In this document: in pieces, positions 6,556 to 13,545 of the stretch | Numbering within the stretch: the first letter of the stretch is position 1 | How the letters are laid out: every line of letters begins with the position of its first letter | Assembly (NCBI GenBank): GCA_002441045.1 | Contig: DJWQ01000119.1 | Span: forward strand, 1-18,140 | Direction of reading: 5' to 3' | From: Firmicutes bacterium UBA6226 | Lineage (GTDB): Bacteria; Bacillota_A; Clostridia; Peptostreptococcales; Acidaminobacteraceae | DNA length: 18,140 bases | Made by a program: the position numbers and the translations under genes | Notes under the pieces: model-generated | What the model saw: only the letters and a program-made list of their open reading frames with translations | What the model was told of the DNA's origin: nothing | Database searches by the model: none

Positions 6556-7479
6556 TTACTTATCTTCAATCTCAGAAGGTTGCACTTCTTTGAAAACCGT
6601 TTTACCATTTTCTAAATTTGCCAAATATACCTTAGGCGCCTCTTGATCCGTTGCCACCACAAAGGAAAATTCAACGTTTGTACCAACACCCCACTCACCT
6701 TTATGGTTAGCGCATACTAGAGAGATTGCACCAGCAACGCCATTTTTTCGTTTTAGCTTCTCTGAAAACGCCTGAACCGCAAGATCTGCCGCATCCTGTG
6801 GCGAAGCCCCTTCAGACATACGTCTTACGACCTCATAGGACAAGCAGCCCTTCATAATATCCTCACCTAGTCCCGTCGCAGTCGCCCCGCCTACCTCACT
6901 GTCTACATAAAGCCCGGATCCAGATAGCGCAGAGTCACCGATACGACCCGGTTTTTTCATAAAAAGACCACTGGTAGACGTCGCAGCCGCCATAGAATGC
7001 TTACGATCCAAAACCACCATCCCCACAGTATCATGTCCGTCATAAGGACTTAAATTTTTATCGTTAACTTCCTTAAGTCTTTCCTGCCAAGTCTTTCTCG
7101 CTGCCTCAGTTAGCATATTCTTTCTCTCAAAACCATTCGTATGCGCATAAGCGTCTGCACCTGAGCCCACCAAAAATATATTAAAACGATCCTCACTTAA
7201 CTTTTTCGCAATCGAGATAGGATTCGCATAATCCTTAATCCCAGCAACCGCACCAACACCCAGTGTGTCCCCGTTCATATACGCTGCGTCTAGCTCTACC
7301 ACCCCAGTATAATTCGGCAGACCACCATAGCCTACTGAGCCGTAACGCGGATTGTCCTCCACGCACTTGATCGCCTCTTCTATCGCCTCAAATGCACATC
7401 CCTCTTCCTTTAAAATCTCTGATCCCTTTGTGACACCCTCAAGCGCCATTCGCCAAGTTGCTATGATTGTCCAGCTCAT
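6556..7479 (-). CDS. Glycosylasparaginase/isoaspartyl peptidase-type N-terminal nucleophile hydrolase
   Basis: A 307-residue member of the T2 asparaginase family. The nucleophile is Thr151 in GHDTVGMVVLD, which becomes N-terminal when the precursor cleaves itself between Asp150 and Thr151, giving subunits of about 150 and 157 residues. The substrate-binding block GRIGDSALSGSGLYVD and the loop GGATATGLGEDIMKGCLSYE are well kept. The HDTVGMV context is closer to glycosylasparaginases (cleaving N4-(beta-GlcNAc)-asparagine) than to plant-type isoaspartyl peptidases. There is no signal peptide, so it would act in the cytoplasm. The start follows GGAG seven bases upstream. A TATAAT at 7538-7533 on the same strand could be its -10, but no good -35 accompanies it. 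Confidence 0.9.
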   Translation of the reverse strand: MSWTIIATWRMALEGVTKGSEILKEEGCAFEAIEEAIKCVEDNPRYGSVGYGGLPNYTGVVELDAAYMNGDTLGVGAVAGIKDYANPISIAKKLSEDRFNIFLVGSGADAYAHTNGFERKNMLTEAARKTWQERLKEVNDKNLSPYDGHDTVGMVVLDRKHSMAAATSTSGLFMKKPGRIGDSALSGSGLYVDSEVGGATATGLGEDIMKGCLSYEVVRRMSEGASPQDAADLAVQAFSEKLKRKNGVAGAISLVCANHKGEWGVGTNVEFSFVVATDQEAPKVYLANLENGKTVFKEVQPSEIEDK

Positions 7480-7594
7480 ATCTTACTCCATTTCTTAATT
7501 TAAAATTATCATGTAATTACTTTGTCAAACTTATTATAAATTCATTTTTGAGGTAAAACGTGCTTTCGCCTTTCTGTAACACTGTCTATCGCAG

Positions 7595-8122
7595 CTAATT
7601 TATGCTTTCCACAATAAAGTCGATAAAATAAAGCTTCAAATACTCCTTATACACAAGTAAACCCACATTGCCCTCAAACATAAGCGAAAACTGCGTTGCA
7701 TTTACTGAAAATTGCCTCGTGGTCATATCCTCAAACTCAAAGTCTACCACAAAATAAGTTGCGACTTGCGTCACCCCACCTCTCGTATTATAACTCTGAC
7801 CTCGAATGTCTTTTGCAATCACCTTAGCGCTTACCACTATTGGATCCATAGAATTGATCTTGTATGTATTGTAACCCACTGCACACAGTCCAGCTAACAT
7901 AATACTTGATAATAATGACATGCTGCACCCGAATTTAAAATTACTCTCATTCATACTTATGTATAATTCATTCACACTATAATAAACACCACTACTATCT
8001 TCATCGTATAAATCATATTTTTGCTCTGGATAAATGAAAAAGATAAAAACCGTCATGGTGATTATTAAGATTGGAATAAAAGCAATAAAAACTGTCAGCC
8101 AAAAACGTTTGTGATTGATCAT
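7595..8122 (-). CDS. DUF2500-like membrane protein
   Basis: A 175-residue protein with two N-terminal membrane helices (about 8-30 and 66-86), separated by a polar loop containing YDLYDEDSSGVYYS. A C-terminal soluble beta-rich domain (about 92-175) follows: VVSAKVIAKDIRG, a YFVVDFEFED strand, RQFSVNATQFSLMFEGNVGLLVYK and a final FIDF. The alternation and the EG(N/D)xGxL turn fit DUF2500, a family of unknown function. The start at 8122 is preferred over the in-frame ATG at 8134, because GAGGTG lies six bases before it and inside the longer version. A terminator at 8266-8312 separates it from the glycosidase operon. No function can be assigned. Confidence 0.75.
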   Translation of the reverse strand: MINHKRFWLTVFIAFIPILIITMTVFIFFIYPEQKYDLYDEDSSGVYYSVNELYISMNESNFKFGCSMSLLSSIMLAGLCAVGYNTYKINSMDPIVVSAKVIAKDIRGQSYNTRGGVTQVATYFVVDFEFEDMTTRQFSVNATQFSLMFEGNVGLLVYKEYLKLYFIDFIVESIN

Positions 8123-8265
8123 CTTACACCTCACTATGTAAATCGGATAAATATTTATTAAACTTTATGTATCTATATTAACAACCTTATCGTTTTCATA
8201 CAATCCTTAATAAAAATCTTCAAGCATCGAGTCTTCAGATTTTACCACAAACGAGATTGCGGCTT

Positions 8266-8312
8266 AAAAAAATAAACCACTAAATGTCACAGTCGTATGA
8301 CATCCAGTGGTT
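8266..8312 (-). terminator. Rho-independent terminator of the GH5-GH30 transcript
   Basis: On the minus strand a 15-bp stem (8312-8298 with 8289-8275) with an 8-base loop is followed by TTATTTTTTT (8274-8266). Two positions pair as G-U only in minus-strand RNA; on the plus strand they would be A-C mismatches. This shows that the terminator serves the leftward transcript. It lies 76 bases after the GH30 stop codon. Confidence 0.85.
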
Positions 8313-8387
8313 CGTATATCACTCTATCATCAGATATAAATGAGAATCTTCTTTTTCATTCGTAGATCAATGACTGTGAAAAATGGA

Positions 8388-9731
8388 TTAATAAACAGCT
8401 TCAAGTATTAAAGTGCTAATCGATTCAAGTGGTGCATCTACTGGACATAAATTCCCATTATATCTTAAGTAAAACGAATGCGCTTGCTGAGTTGGATTTA
8501 AAATGACTACGACGATTTTACCGTCGGTATTTTCAAATGCAGTCACCTCTAACTGATGGGTATATCTTGAAAAACCTATTCTTCTTGCACCTGGTTTGAT
8601 ATATCTACTGAAATGTCCGATGTAGTCATAACTCAGATTATAACGGACATCTAAACCATTTTCAGATAGCATAATTGGCGCATCACAAAGATTGTTCACG
8701 TGATTCGGTCCGCCCTCAAAGTCTAAAAATAGATTCCAGTCAAGAAAGGCATTCATCCCTGCATTCATACTGCCGATGATCTCATGTGCATACATTTGAG
8801 CGTTTTTCAATTGACTGTCAGAAGAAAACTTTGAATATTCAATACAGCCTTCCGTAAAGATCAAAAGTTTATCTGGGTACTTTCTTCTAACCAGCTCAAG
8901 TGCTTCAAAATGATCACCACTGTACCAATGAAACCCTACACCACCAACGGCATTGTTTGTAATTTCATCGCTACAAATCGTCTCTGTCCGATCAAAAATC
9001 CTCTCCTTATTATGATCCCAAACGATGAGATTTACATCCTCACATTGGCTTTTTACAATGCTATCAATAAGGTAATCTCGTATAAAGATTTGTTCTTCCT
9101 CGGCGGTATAAAGACATGAATCCCAGCTTTGCTTCGCGTTGGGTTCATTTTGAACGGAGAGTGCAAAAACCTCATAGCCCATTTTACGATATTCTGTGAT
9201 GTATCTGCACAGATAGTCTGCCCATAGTTTTCTATACTGAGGCAATAAGAACCCACCGTTGTTTTTTTCACCATTTGACTTCATAAAAGCTGGTGGGCTC
9301 CATGGGGATAGCGTGAGCTTGATAGATGGGGTCTCTTTTAAAGCATCATTTAACAGCGGAAAGATATACTTTGCATCCCTCTCTAGCGTAAATGAATTGA
9401 GGTTTAAATCATTTGGATCATTCATTGCACTGTAATTACCCAGTGCAAAATCGCAGCTGTCTATCGGGCATCGACCCAGCACATAGCCCAGTCCACCCTC
9501 GCTAAAATAATCATACATAAGTCTTTTTTTAGTACTCTCAGACATTTTCGAGTAAACATAGCCTGCCGACTCGGTAAATGCGCCTCCAAAGCCGACATAC
9601 TCTTGAAACTTTTCTGTAGGATATAGATTAATGATGTGAAGCTCCTGATTGTTTACATCTGGCGAAAAAGAAAGTTCTTTTATGATCGTCTCTTTTTTAT
9701 TATCCTTATAGCTCGTCTGAATTAGTTTCAT
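8388..9731 (-). CDS. Glycoside hydrolase family 30, intracellular (beta-glucanase/beta-glucosidase-like)
   Basis: A 447-residue GH30 enzyme. The GFGGAFTESA block near residue 47 and LSPWSPPAFMK near 141 are typical of the family. The acid/base is Glu196 in SVQNEP, and the nucleophile is Glu294 in IFTEGC. A C-terminal beta domain (from about 375, ending in STLILEAVY) completes the usual (beta/alpha)8 plus beta-sandwich layout. There is no signal peptide, so it acts in the cytoplasm, presumably on oligosaccharides brought in by the neighbouring ABC importer. GH30 enzymes include beta-1,6-glucanases, beta-glucosidases, glucosylceramidases and xylanases; the exact activity cannot be read here, and a beta-glucan substrate is inference. 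Its ATG overlaps the GH5 stop codon as TAATG, indicating coupled translation. Confidence 0.92.
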   Translation of the reverse strand: MKLIQTSYKDNKKETIIKELSFSPDVNNQELHIINLYPTEKFQEYVGFGGAFTESAGYVYSKMSESTKKRLMYDYFSEGGLGYVLGRCPIDSCDFALGNYSAMNDPNDLNLNSFTLERDAKYIFPLLNDALKETPSIKLTLSPWSPPAFMKSNGEKNNGGFLLPQYRKLWADYLCRYITEYRKMGYEVFALSVQNEPNAKQSWDSCLYTAEEEQIFIRDYLIDSIVKSQCEDVNLIVWDHNKERIFDRTETICSDEITNNAVGGVGFHWYSGDHFEALELVRRKYPDKLLIFTEGCIEYSKFSSDSQLKNAQMYAHEIIGSMNAGMNAFLDWNLFLDFEGGPNHVNNLCDAPIMLSENGLDVRYNLSYDYIGHFSRYIKPGARRIGFSRYTHQLEVTAFENTDGKIVVVILNPTQQAHSFYLRYNGNLCPVDAPLESISTLILEAVY

Positions 9732-11383
9732 TAAACACCTCTTTTCAACTCAATTTCATCTAGCAATAAGTCCCCCGTCTTGCAACATATCTTTAGTCTG
9801 TGTTGTGTGAGACCCTTACTAGATGTATTTCGATGATACCTAAAATGAAAGACTTTATTTTCTAGATTAGTAGGTGCGACAGCTTGATCATCTATAGAAA
9901 TGGTTACTTTGCTTGAAATACAATCATCATCTGTATAATTGCCCCCAAGCTTTTCAGATAGCTTTACAGATAGTTCTACAACATCCACGTCTGTTCGAAA
10001 GTCATATGAAACCGATTCTCCTTGCTTCAAGGCTACAATTAATCTTTCCTCTTCTGGCTGTGAAGCGCCGTTATGTCTTTTATAGTCAACTTCACCTGTC
10101 TTACCATTCTCAAATAAGATGTCGATTGGGTCACAGCTTCTCAAATCAGCGCCTTCACCACGCACTTTATCACTTTTAGCCTCATATCTGTCATATGCCT
10201 CAGCTGGAATGCTTAAAGGTACTTTCCTAAGCAGTGAATTGACCACCTCTTCGTTCACCTTTGGTTGTGCGATCGACTCTAAAAAATGGTTAAAAATAGC
10301 TTGAGCTTCAGAAGGCTCTATAAGGTCACCTGTGATTACTCCCTTTCCTTGTAGAAATGCTTGATTTTGCTCTGCCCAAAGCTCGATCTTATGCCACTGT
10401 TCTGGTTTATCAAAAGTCATCGGCGAATTTTTACAGATCATCTTTTTATAACTCCAAAATGACCAACTGATTTCCAATCGCTCTAATAATGGAAACATTG
10501 TCGTATACCAATCTAGATTGTTCTCGCCACTTTCTCCCATGAAAAGAGGTATTCCCAAACGCTCACTTGTTTCTATGAAAGCGGTTATGCTCTCTTGATC
10601 AGGATTGCTCCAATACTTGTGAAACTCTAGGACAATACCGTCTTTTACATCCTCAGGTGATAAAGTGTTAAACACTGAAAAATCAGTTGCCCAGTGAAGT
10701 CCCTCAAGTATGATTAAATGCTTTTTATCAACGGCCCTAATTCTCTTGATTAACTTTTCATAAAGTGGCATAAGCAGGTGATTGTACTGACTGAACCAGT
10801 TCGGTAAGGGCTCATTGAGTAAATCGTAGCCTGCGATGATCGGTTCGTCTTTATAGCGTTCTGCCAGCATACCCCATAACTCAATTAAATCCTCCTCATC
10901 CTTAGGATTTGTGAAAAGACTAGGCAAATCCTCTAAGCTGTCATCTATATTGGCACCCGTCTGACCACCAGGTGCACCATGCATATCTAACACCACGTAA
11001 ATCTCATATTGCTTACACCATGCAATCGACTGATCGATCAATGCAATCGTTTCAGGATTAAATACGATTTTATCACCATCAAAAGTATACAGATGCCTTG
11101 CGTTGATTGGCAATCGGACTGAATTTAAGCCACGATCTGCGATAAACTTGATATCTGCTTCTTTAATATAAGTATCATAGTAACGCTTCCAAAACGTTTC
11201 TGCATAAGCCATACCACAAAGTGCTTCGATCATCATTTCCATACGTCTAGGTCGATCGCATTTATCGTATAACCCCCACATATAACCTTCTGGCAACAGC
11301 CACCCTCCAAGACCAAATCCTCTTAACAGGATAGTGGACTGCCCACAATAAAGCTTTCCATTTTTCGCTTCTAAATACGTCAT
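9731..11383 (-). CDS. Glycoside hydrolase family 5 with C-terminal carbohydrate-binding-like domain
   Basis: A 550-residue protein from the ATG at 11383, chosen because AAAGGA lies nine bases upstream of it; two earlier in-frame ATGs (11413, 11401) have no ribosome binding site. The GH5 catalytic part covers about residues 1-355. It has LRGFGLGGWLLPEGY at the entry, the conserved RLP (90-92), VLDMHGAPGGQTG, the acid/base Glu191 in LLNEPL and the nucleophile Glu284 in FMGESG. The N-terminal pattern recalls exo-beta-1,3-glucanase-type GH5 subfamilies. Residues about 390-550, starting IPAEAYDRYEA with GEGADLRSCDPIDI, look like a CBM6/35-type beta sandwich. No signal peptide is present, so it is cytoplasmic. 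It heads a two-gene unit with the GH30 enzyme. Specificity is inferred, not shown. Confidence 0.9.
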   Translation of the reverse strand: MTYLEAKNGKLYCGQSTILLRGFGLGGWLLPEGYMWGLYDKCDRPRRMEMMIEALCGMAYAETFWKRYYDTYIKEADIKFIADRGLNSVRLPINARHLYTFDGDKIVFNPETIALIDQSIAWCKQYEIYVVLDMHGAPGGQTGANIDDSLEDLPSLFTNPKDEEDLIELWGMLAERYKDEPIIAGYDLLNEPLPNWFSQYNHLLMPLYEKLIKRIRAVDKKHLIILEGLHWATDFSVFNTLSPEDVKDGIVLEFHKYWSNPDQESITAFIETSERLGIPLFMGESGENNLDWYTTMFPLLERLEISWSFWSYKKMICKNSPMTFDKPEQWHKIELWAEQNQAFLQGKGVITGDLIEPSEAQAIFNHFLESIAQPKVNEEVVNSLLRKVPLSIPAEAYDRYEAKSDKVRGEGADLRSCDPIDILFENGKTGEVDYKRHNGASQPEEERLIVALKQGESVSYDFRTDVDVVELSVKLSEKLGGNYTDDDCISSKVTISIDDQAVAPTNLENKVFHFRYHRNTSSKGLTQHRLKICCKTGDLLLDEIELKRGV

Positions 11384-11454
11384 CGGTTGGTATCCTTTCA
11401 TCTGCTTATTCATCTATTTACTTATTTACTAATCTTATCTTATCTAATTACTAA

Positions 11455-11490
11455 TCTACTTATTTATCTACTTATTTATCTGCTTATTTT
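11455..11490. repeat. Tandem repeat, 12-bp unit, three copies
   Basis: TCTACTTATTTA occurs at 11455-11466 and 11467-11478, followed by TCTGCTTATTTT at 11479-11490; related degenerate copies continue on both sides (11401-11454 and 11491-11500). It lies in the leader of the GH5 gene, upstream of its start on the minus strand. It shares its 12-bp period with the next repeat block. Confidence 0.75.
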
Positions 11491-11505
11491 TCTGCTTTTA
11501 TATAT

Positions 11506-11565
11506 GGTTTTTTCTCTGGTTTTTTCTCTGGTTTTTTCTCTGGTTTTTTCTCTGGTTTTTTATCT
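11506..11565. repeat. Tandem repeat, 12-bp unit, five copies
   Basis: GGTTTTTTCTCT is repeated perfectly four times (11506-11553), then once with one change (GGTTTTTTATCT, 11554-11565). On the transcribed minus strand it reads AGAGAAAAAACC, a purine-rich leader that is unlikely to fold. The rest of the 285-base gap (11384-11668) holds the related 12-bp block at 11455-11490 and a possible -10 box. I see no gene in it. Confidence 0.9.
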
Positions 11566-11612
11566 GCCTTTTCTTTACTTTATTATCTGCTTTAATCTAA
11601 AAATCTATCTCT

Positions 11613-11618
11613 ATTATA
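11613..11618 (-). promoter_or_regulatory. Candidate -10 box for the GH5-GH30 unit
   Basis: A perfect TATAAT on the minus strand in the context GACTATAATAGAG, about 230 bases upstream of the GH5 start. No convincing -35 element lies 16-18 bases upstream (ACCATT at 17). A transcript from here would run through the whole repeat region. An activator could make up for the poor -35, but this is tentative. Confidence 0.35.
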
Positions 11619-11668
11619 GTCTAGATACCTTGTAAAATGGTTTATTATTTTGATTTAGAATTGATCAT

Positions 11669-12499
11669 TTATCCCTTTAAAGAACCCTCGGATATGCCCT
11701 CCAAAATTTGCTTTTGGAAAAAGGAATAGAATATAATTACTGGCAGTGCCGCGAGGATCAGTGCGCTTAGGATTGCGGTCCAATCGCTGCTGTACTGACC
11801 AAATAATGTATTTGTAGATAAAAGGAGCGTATACTTTTTATTATCTGAAATTACGATCAGTGGTAGTAAAAAGTCATTCCATATCCAAAGCACGTTGGTG
11901 ATCACTATAGTGATGGTCACCGGTTTTAACATAGGCAGCACCACTAAGAAAAACGTTTGAAATGCGTTACACCCATCTATAGCTGCCGCTTCTTCCAGTT
12001 CTATCGGAATCCCCTTCACAAACCCATGATACAGGAAAATCGCCATACTTACTCCAAGACCAGCATAGATAAACGATAGCCCCACAAGTGAGTTTTTAAT
12101 GCCTAAAGCCAAAACCACCTTATAAAGAGGGATCATAATGGAGCTGAACGGAATCAGCATCGAGAATATAAAAAGTCCAAGGATAAATGCAGACAGCTTG
12201 GTCTTCGTTCTACAGAGACGCCACCCAGCAAGTGCTGAAAACAGAACCATCAGAGTAACACTTAACCCTGACAGAATCACTGTATTAAAGAGACTTCTCA
12301 TGTAATGCATTTTGTTAAAGGTCCTAATGTAGTTGTCAAAGCTCAAGCCCTTTGGGAGTGCCATTACATCCGTTAAGAGCTCGCCGTTTGTTTTAAAGGA
12401 GTTCATAATCGCCATCAGAATCGGTAGCAAGCAAAAAAAAGCGGCGATGGTTAAAAATAGATAGACTAAAATCTGTGTAAGTCGTAATCTCTTAGTCAT
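11669..12499 (-). CDS. CUT1-type sugar ABC transporter permease (MalG/AraQ-like)
   Basis: A 276-residue inner-membrane permease with six predicted helices (first at about 10-32). The cytoplasmic EAA loop for the ATPase, EAAAIDGCNAFQTFFLVVLP, spans residues 170-189, and the C-terminus is the family-typical ILEGISEGSLKG. With the MalF-like permease upstream it forms the transmembrane pair of a carbohydrate importer of the CUT1 class, which handles oligosaccharides. The start at 12499 has AAAGGA about 11 bases upstream, a slightly long spacing. It is separated from the preceding permease gene by an unusual 112-base AT-rich gap, where such pairs are normally only a few bases apart. Confidence 0.93.
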   Translation of the reverse strand: MTKRLRLTQILVYLFLTIAAFFCLLPILMAIMNSFKTNGELLTDVMALPKGLSFDNYIRTFNKMHYMRSLFNTVILSGLSVTLMVLFSALAGWRLCRTKTKLSAFILGLFIFSMLIPFSSIMIPLYKVVLALGIKNSLVGLSFIYAGLGVSMAIFLYHGFVKGIPIELEEAAAIDGCNAFQTFFLVVLPMLKPVTITIVITNVLWIWNDFLLPLIVISDNKKYTLLLSTNTLFGQYSSDWTAILSALILAALPVIIFYSFFQKQILEGISEGSLKG

Positions 12500-12550
12500 T
12501 GATTACACGTTCCTTTCTACCAAATTGAATTAATCATTTTGATTGTATCG

Positions 12551-12565
12551 TTCAATTAAATTGAA
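12551..12565. repeat. 15-base palindrome in the gap between the two permease genes
   Basis: TTCAATT-A-AATTGAA is a perfect palindrome around one central base. AATTGAATTA is repeated at 12523-12532 and 12559-12568, and TTGATTGTATC is repeated at 12539-12549 and 12593-12603. The gap (12500-12611) thus consists largely of short TTGA/TCAA-type repeats. It could be a binding site or simple-sequence drift; low complexity makes chance symmetry likely. Confidence 0.4.
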
Positions 12566-12611
12566 TTATTAGATTTGATCTTACTGTTTGACTTGATTGT
12601 ATCCTCCAGTT

Positions 12612-13487
12612 TTACGCCTCTTGTTCTTTCTTTTGCATCGCTCTAATTTGAATGATTGTTATCACCAAAACGATTGCAAAGAGCACTGTCGACTTTGCTG
12701 TGGCATAGCCGTATCTGACGTTACCTCTAAAAGCTTCCTCAAATATGTTCATCGCCGTGGACTGAGTCGCTCGGCCTGGTCCACCACCTGTCAGTGAGTA
12801 GATGACATCAAAAACCTGAAAGCCCGAGTTGAGTGTCCAAAAGACACAGATGGTTACTGCATGTCGAATCATCGGAAAAATCACATGCCAAAACTGTTGC
12901 CAAGGATTTGCCCCATCTAAAAGTGCTGCTTCCTTAAGCGCTGCTGGGACGCCTTGAAGTGCCGCCATATAAATGATCATGAGATAGCCCACTGCTCCCC
13001 ATGTAGCGACGACGATGATTGCGATAAATGCATATTTTGGATCGCCAATCCAAGATTTATCTAAAAAGGTCCAGCCCCAATTATCTGCTAAGTAATACAT
13101 TACCTTGGTAAAAATAAACATCCACATATAGCCACCAATGATCATGCTGATCATGTTTGGCATATAGAAAAGCGTTCTAAAAAGTCCTTTTGCGCGATGT
13201 AGATTTTCGATTACAACCGCCAGTAGTAAAGCTATGATGTTTGTTACAAAAACCATCACGATGACATATTTAAAGGTGAATAGCACGGAGTCCCAAAAAT
13301 AAGAATCCTTTATAACCTCTATGAAATTGGACAATCCTACAAAAACATAGGTTTTATTAATGCCATTCCAATCTGTCATTGCATAATAAAGTCCCGATAC
13401 AGCTGGCATTAGCTTAAAGATAAGGTAGACGATTAAAGCAGGCGCAACAAAGAGCATTAAGCTCGCATTTGCTTTAAAATTCTTCAA
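12612..13487 (-). CDS. CUT1-type sugar ABC transporter permease (MalF/UgpA-like)
   Basis: A 291-residue permease beginning (M)KNFKANASLMLFVAPALIVYL. I chose the TTG at 13487 because GGAGG (13500-13496) is eight bases before it; the in-frame ATG at 13502 overlaps this site and would be untranslatable from it. Six helices are expected. The EAA loop EAALLDGANPWQQFWHVIFP is at residues 186-205, and the late segment with YSLTGGGPGRATQS is a hallmark of MalF-type subunits. It pairs with the MalG-like permease and receives sugar from the binding protein encoded just upstream. An attenuator-like hairpin lies between that gene and this one. Confidence 0.92.
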   Translation of the reverse strand: MKNFKANASLMLFVAPALIVYLIFKLMPAVSGLYYAMTDWNGINKTYVFVGLSNFIEVIKDSYFWDSVLFTFKYVIVMVFVTNIIALLLAVVIENLHRAKGLFRTLFYMPNMISMIIGGYMWMFIFTKVMYYLADNWGWTFLDKSWIGDPKYAFIAIIVVATWGAVGYLMIIYMAALQGVPAALKEAALLDGANPWQQFWHVIFPMIRHAVTICVFWTLNSGFQVFDVIYSLTGGGPGRATQSTAMNIFEEAFRGNVRYGYATAKSTVLFAIVLVITIIQIRAMQKKEQEA

Positions 13488-13508
13488 AGTCAATTCCTCC
13501 ATAGGTTT

Positions 13509-13540
13509 AAAAAAATGGCGAGCTTTCGCTCGCCCTTTTT
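13509..13540 (-). terminator. Intra-operon hairpin terminator/attenuator after the binding-protein gene
   Basis: On the minus strand GGCGAGC (13534-13528) pairs with GCTCGCC (13523-13517) around a GAAA tetraloop, followed by A and seven T (13515-13509). It starts 11 bases after the binding-protein stop and ends 9 bases before the ribosome binding site of the MalF-like gene. The plus strand also has a five-T tract after the stem. In import operons such hairpins usually raise the level of binding protein over permeases. Confidence 0.85.
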
Positions 13541-13545
13541 ACAAG

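Noticed and set aside
8185..8199. Sequence resembling a catabolite-response element (minus strand ATGAAAACGATAAGG) upstream of the DUF2500-like gene
   Set aside because: The first half fits but the last bases of the consensus are missing, and it does not lie at the sugar operon where such a site would be expected.
9913..10304. Two plus-strand frames of 88 and 61 codons opposite the GH5 gene
   Set aside because: They lie wholly inside a well-supported gene on the other strand and have no domain, ribosome binding site or codon pattern of their own.
11506..11565. Tandem repeats considered as a CRISPR array
   Set aside because: Units of 12 bases are directly adjacent with no spacers, and there are no cas genes nearby.
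11387..11635. Plus-strand open frame of 82 codons, rich in Leu, Ile and Phe with VFSL repeats
   Set aside because: It is produced by the 12-bp tandem repeats, which are a multiple of three and contain no stop in this frame. It overlaps the GH5 start on the opposite strand and lacks a ribosome binding site.
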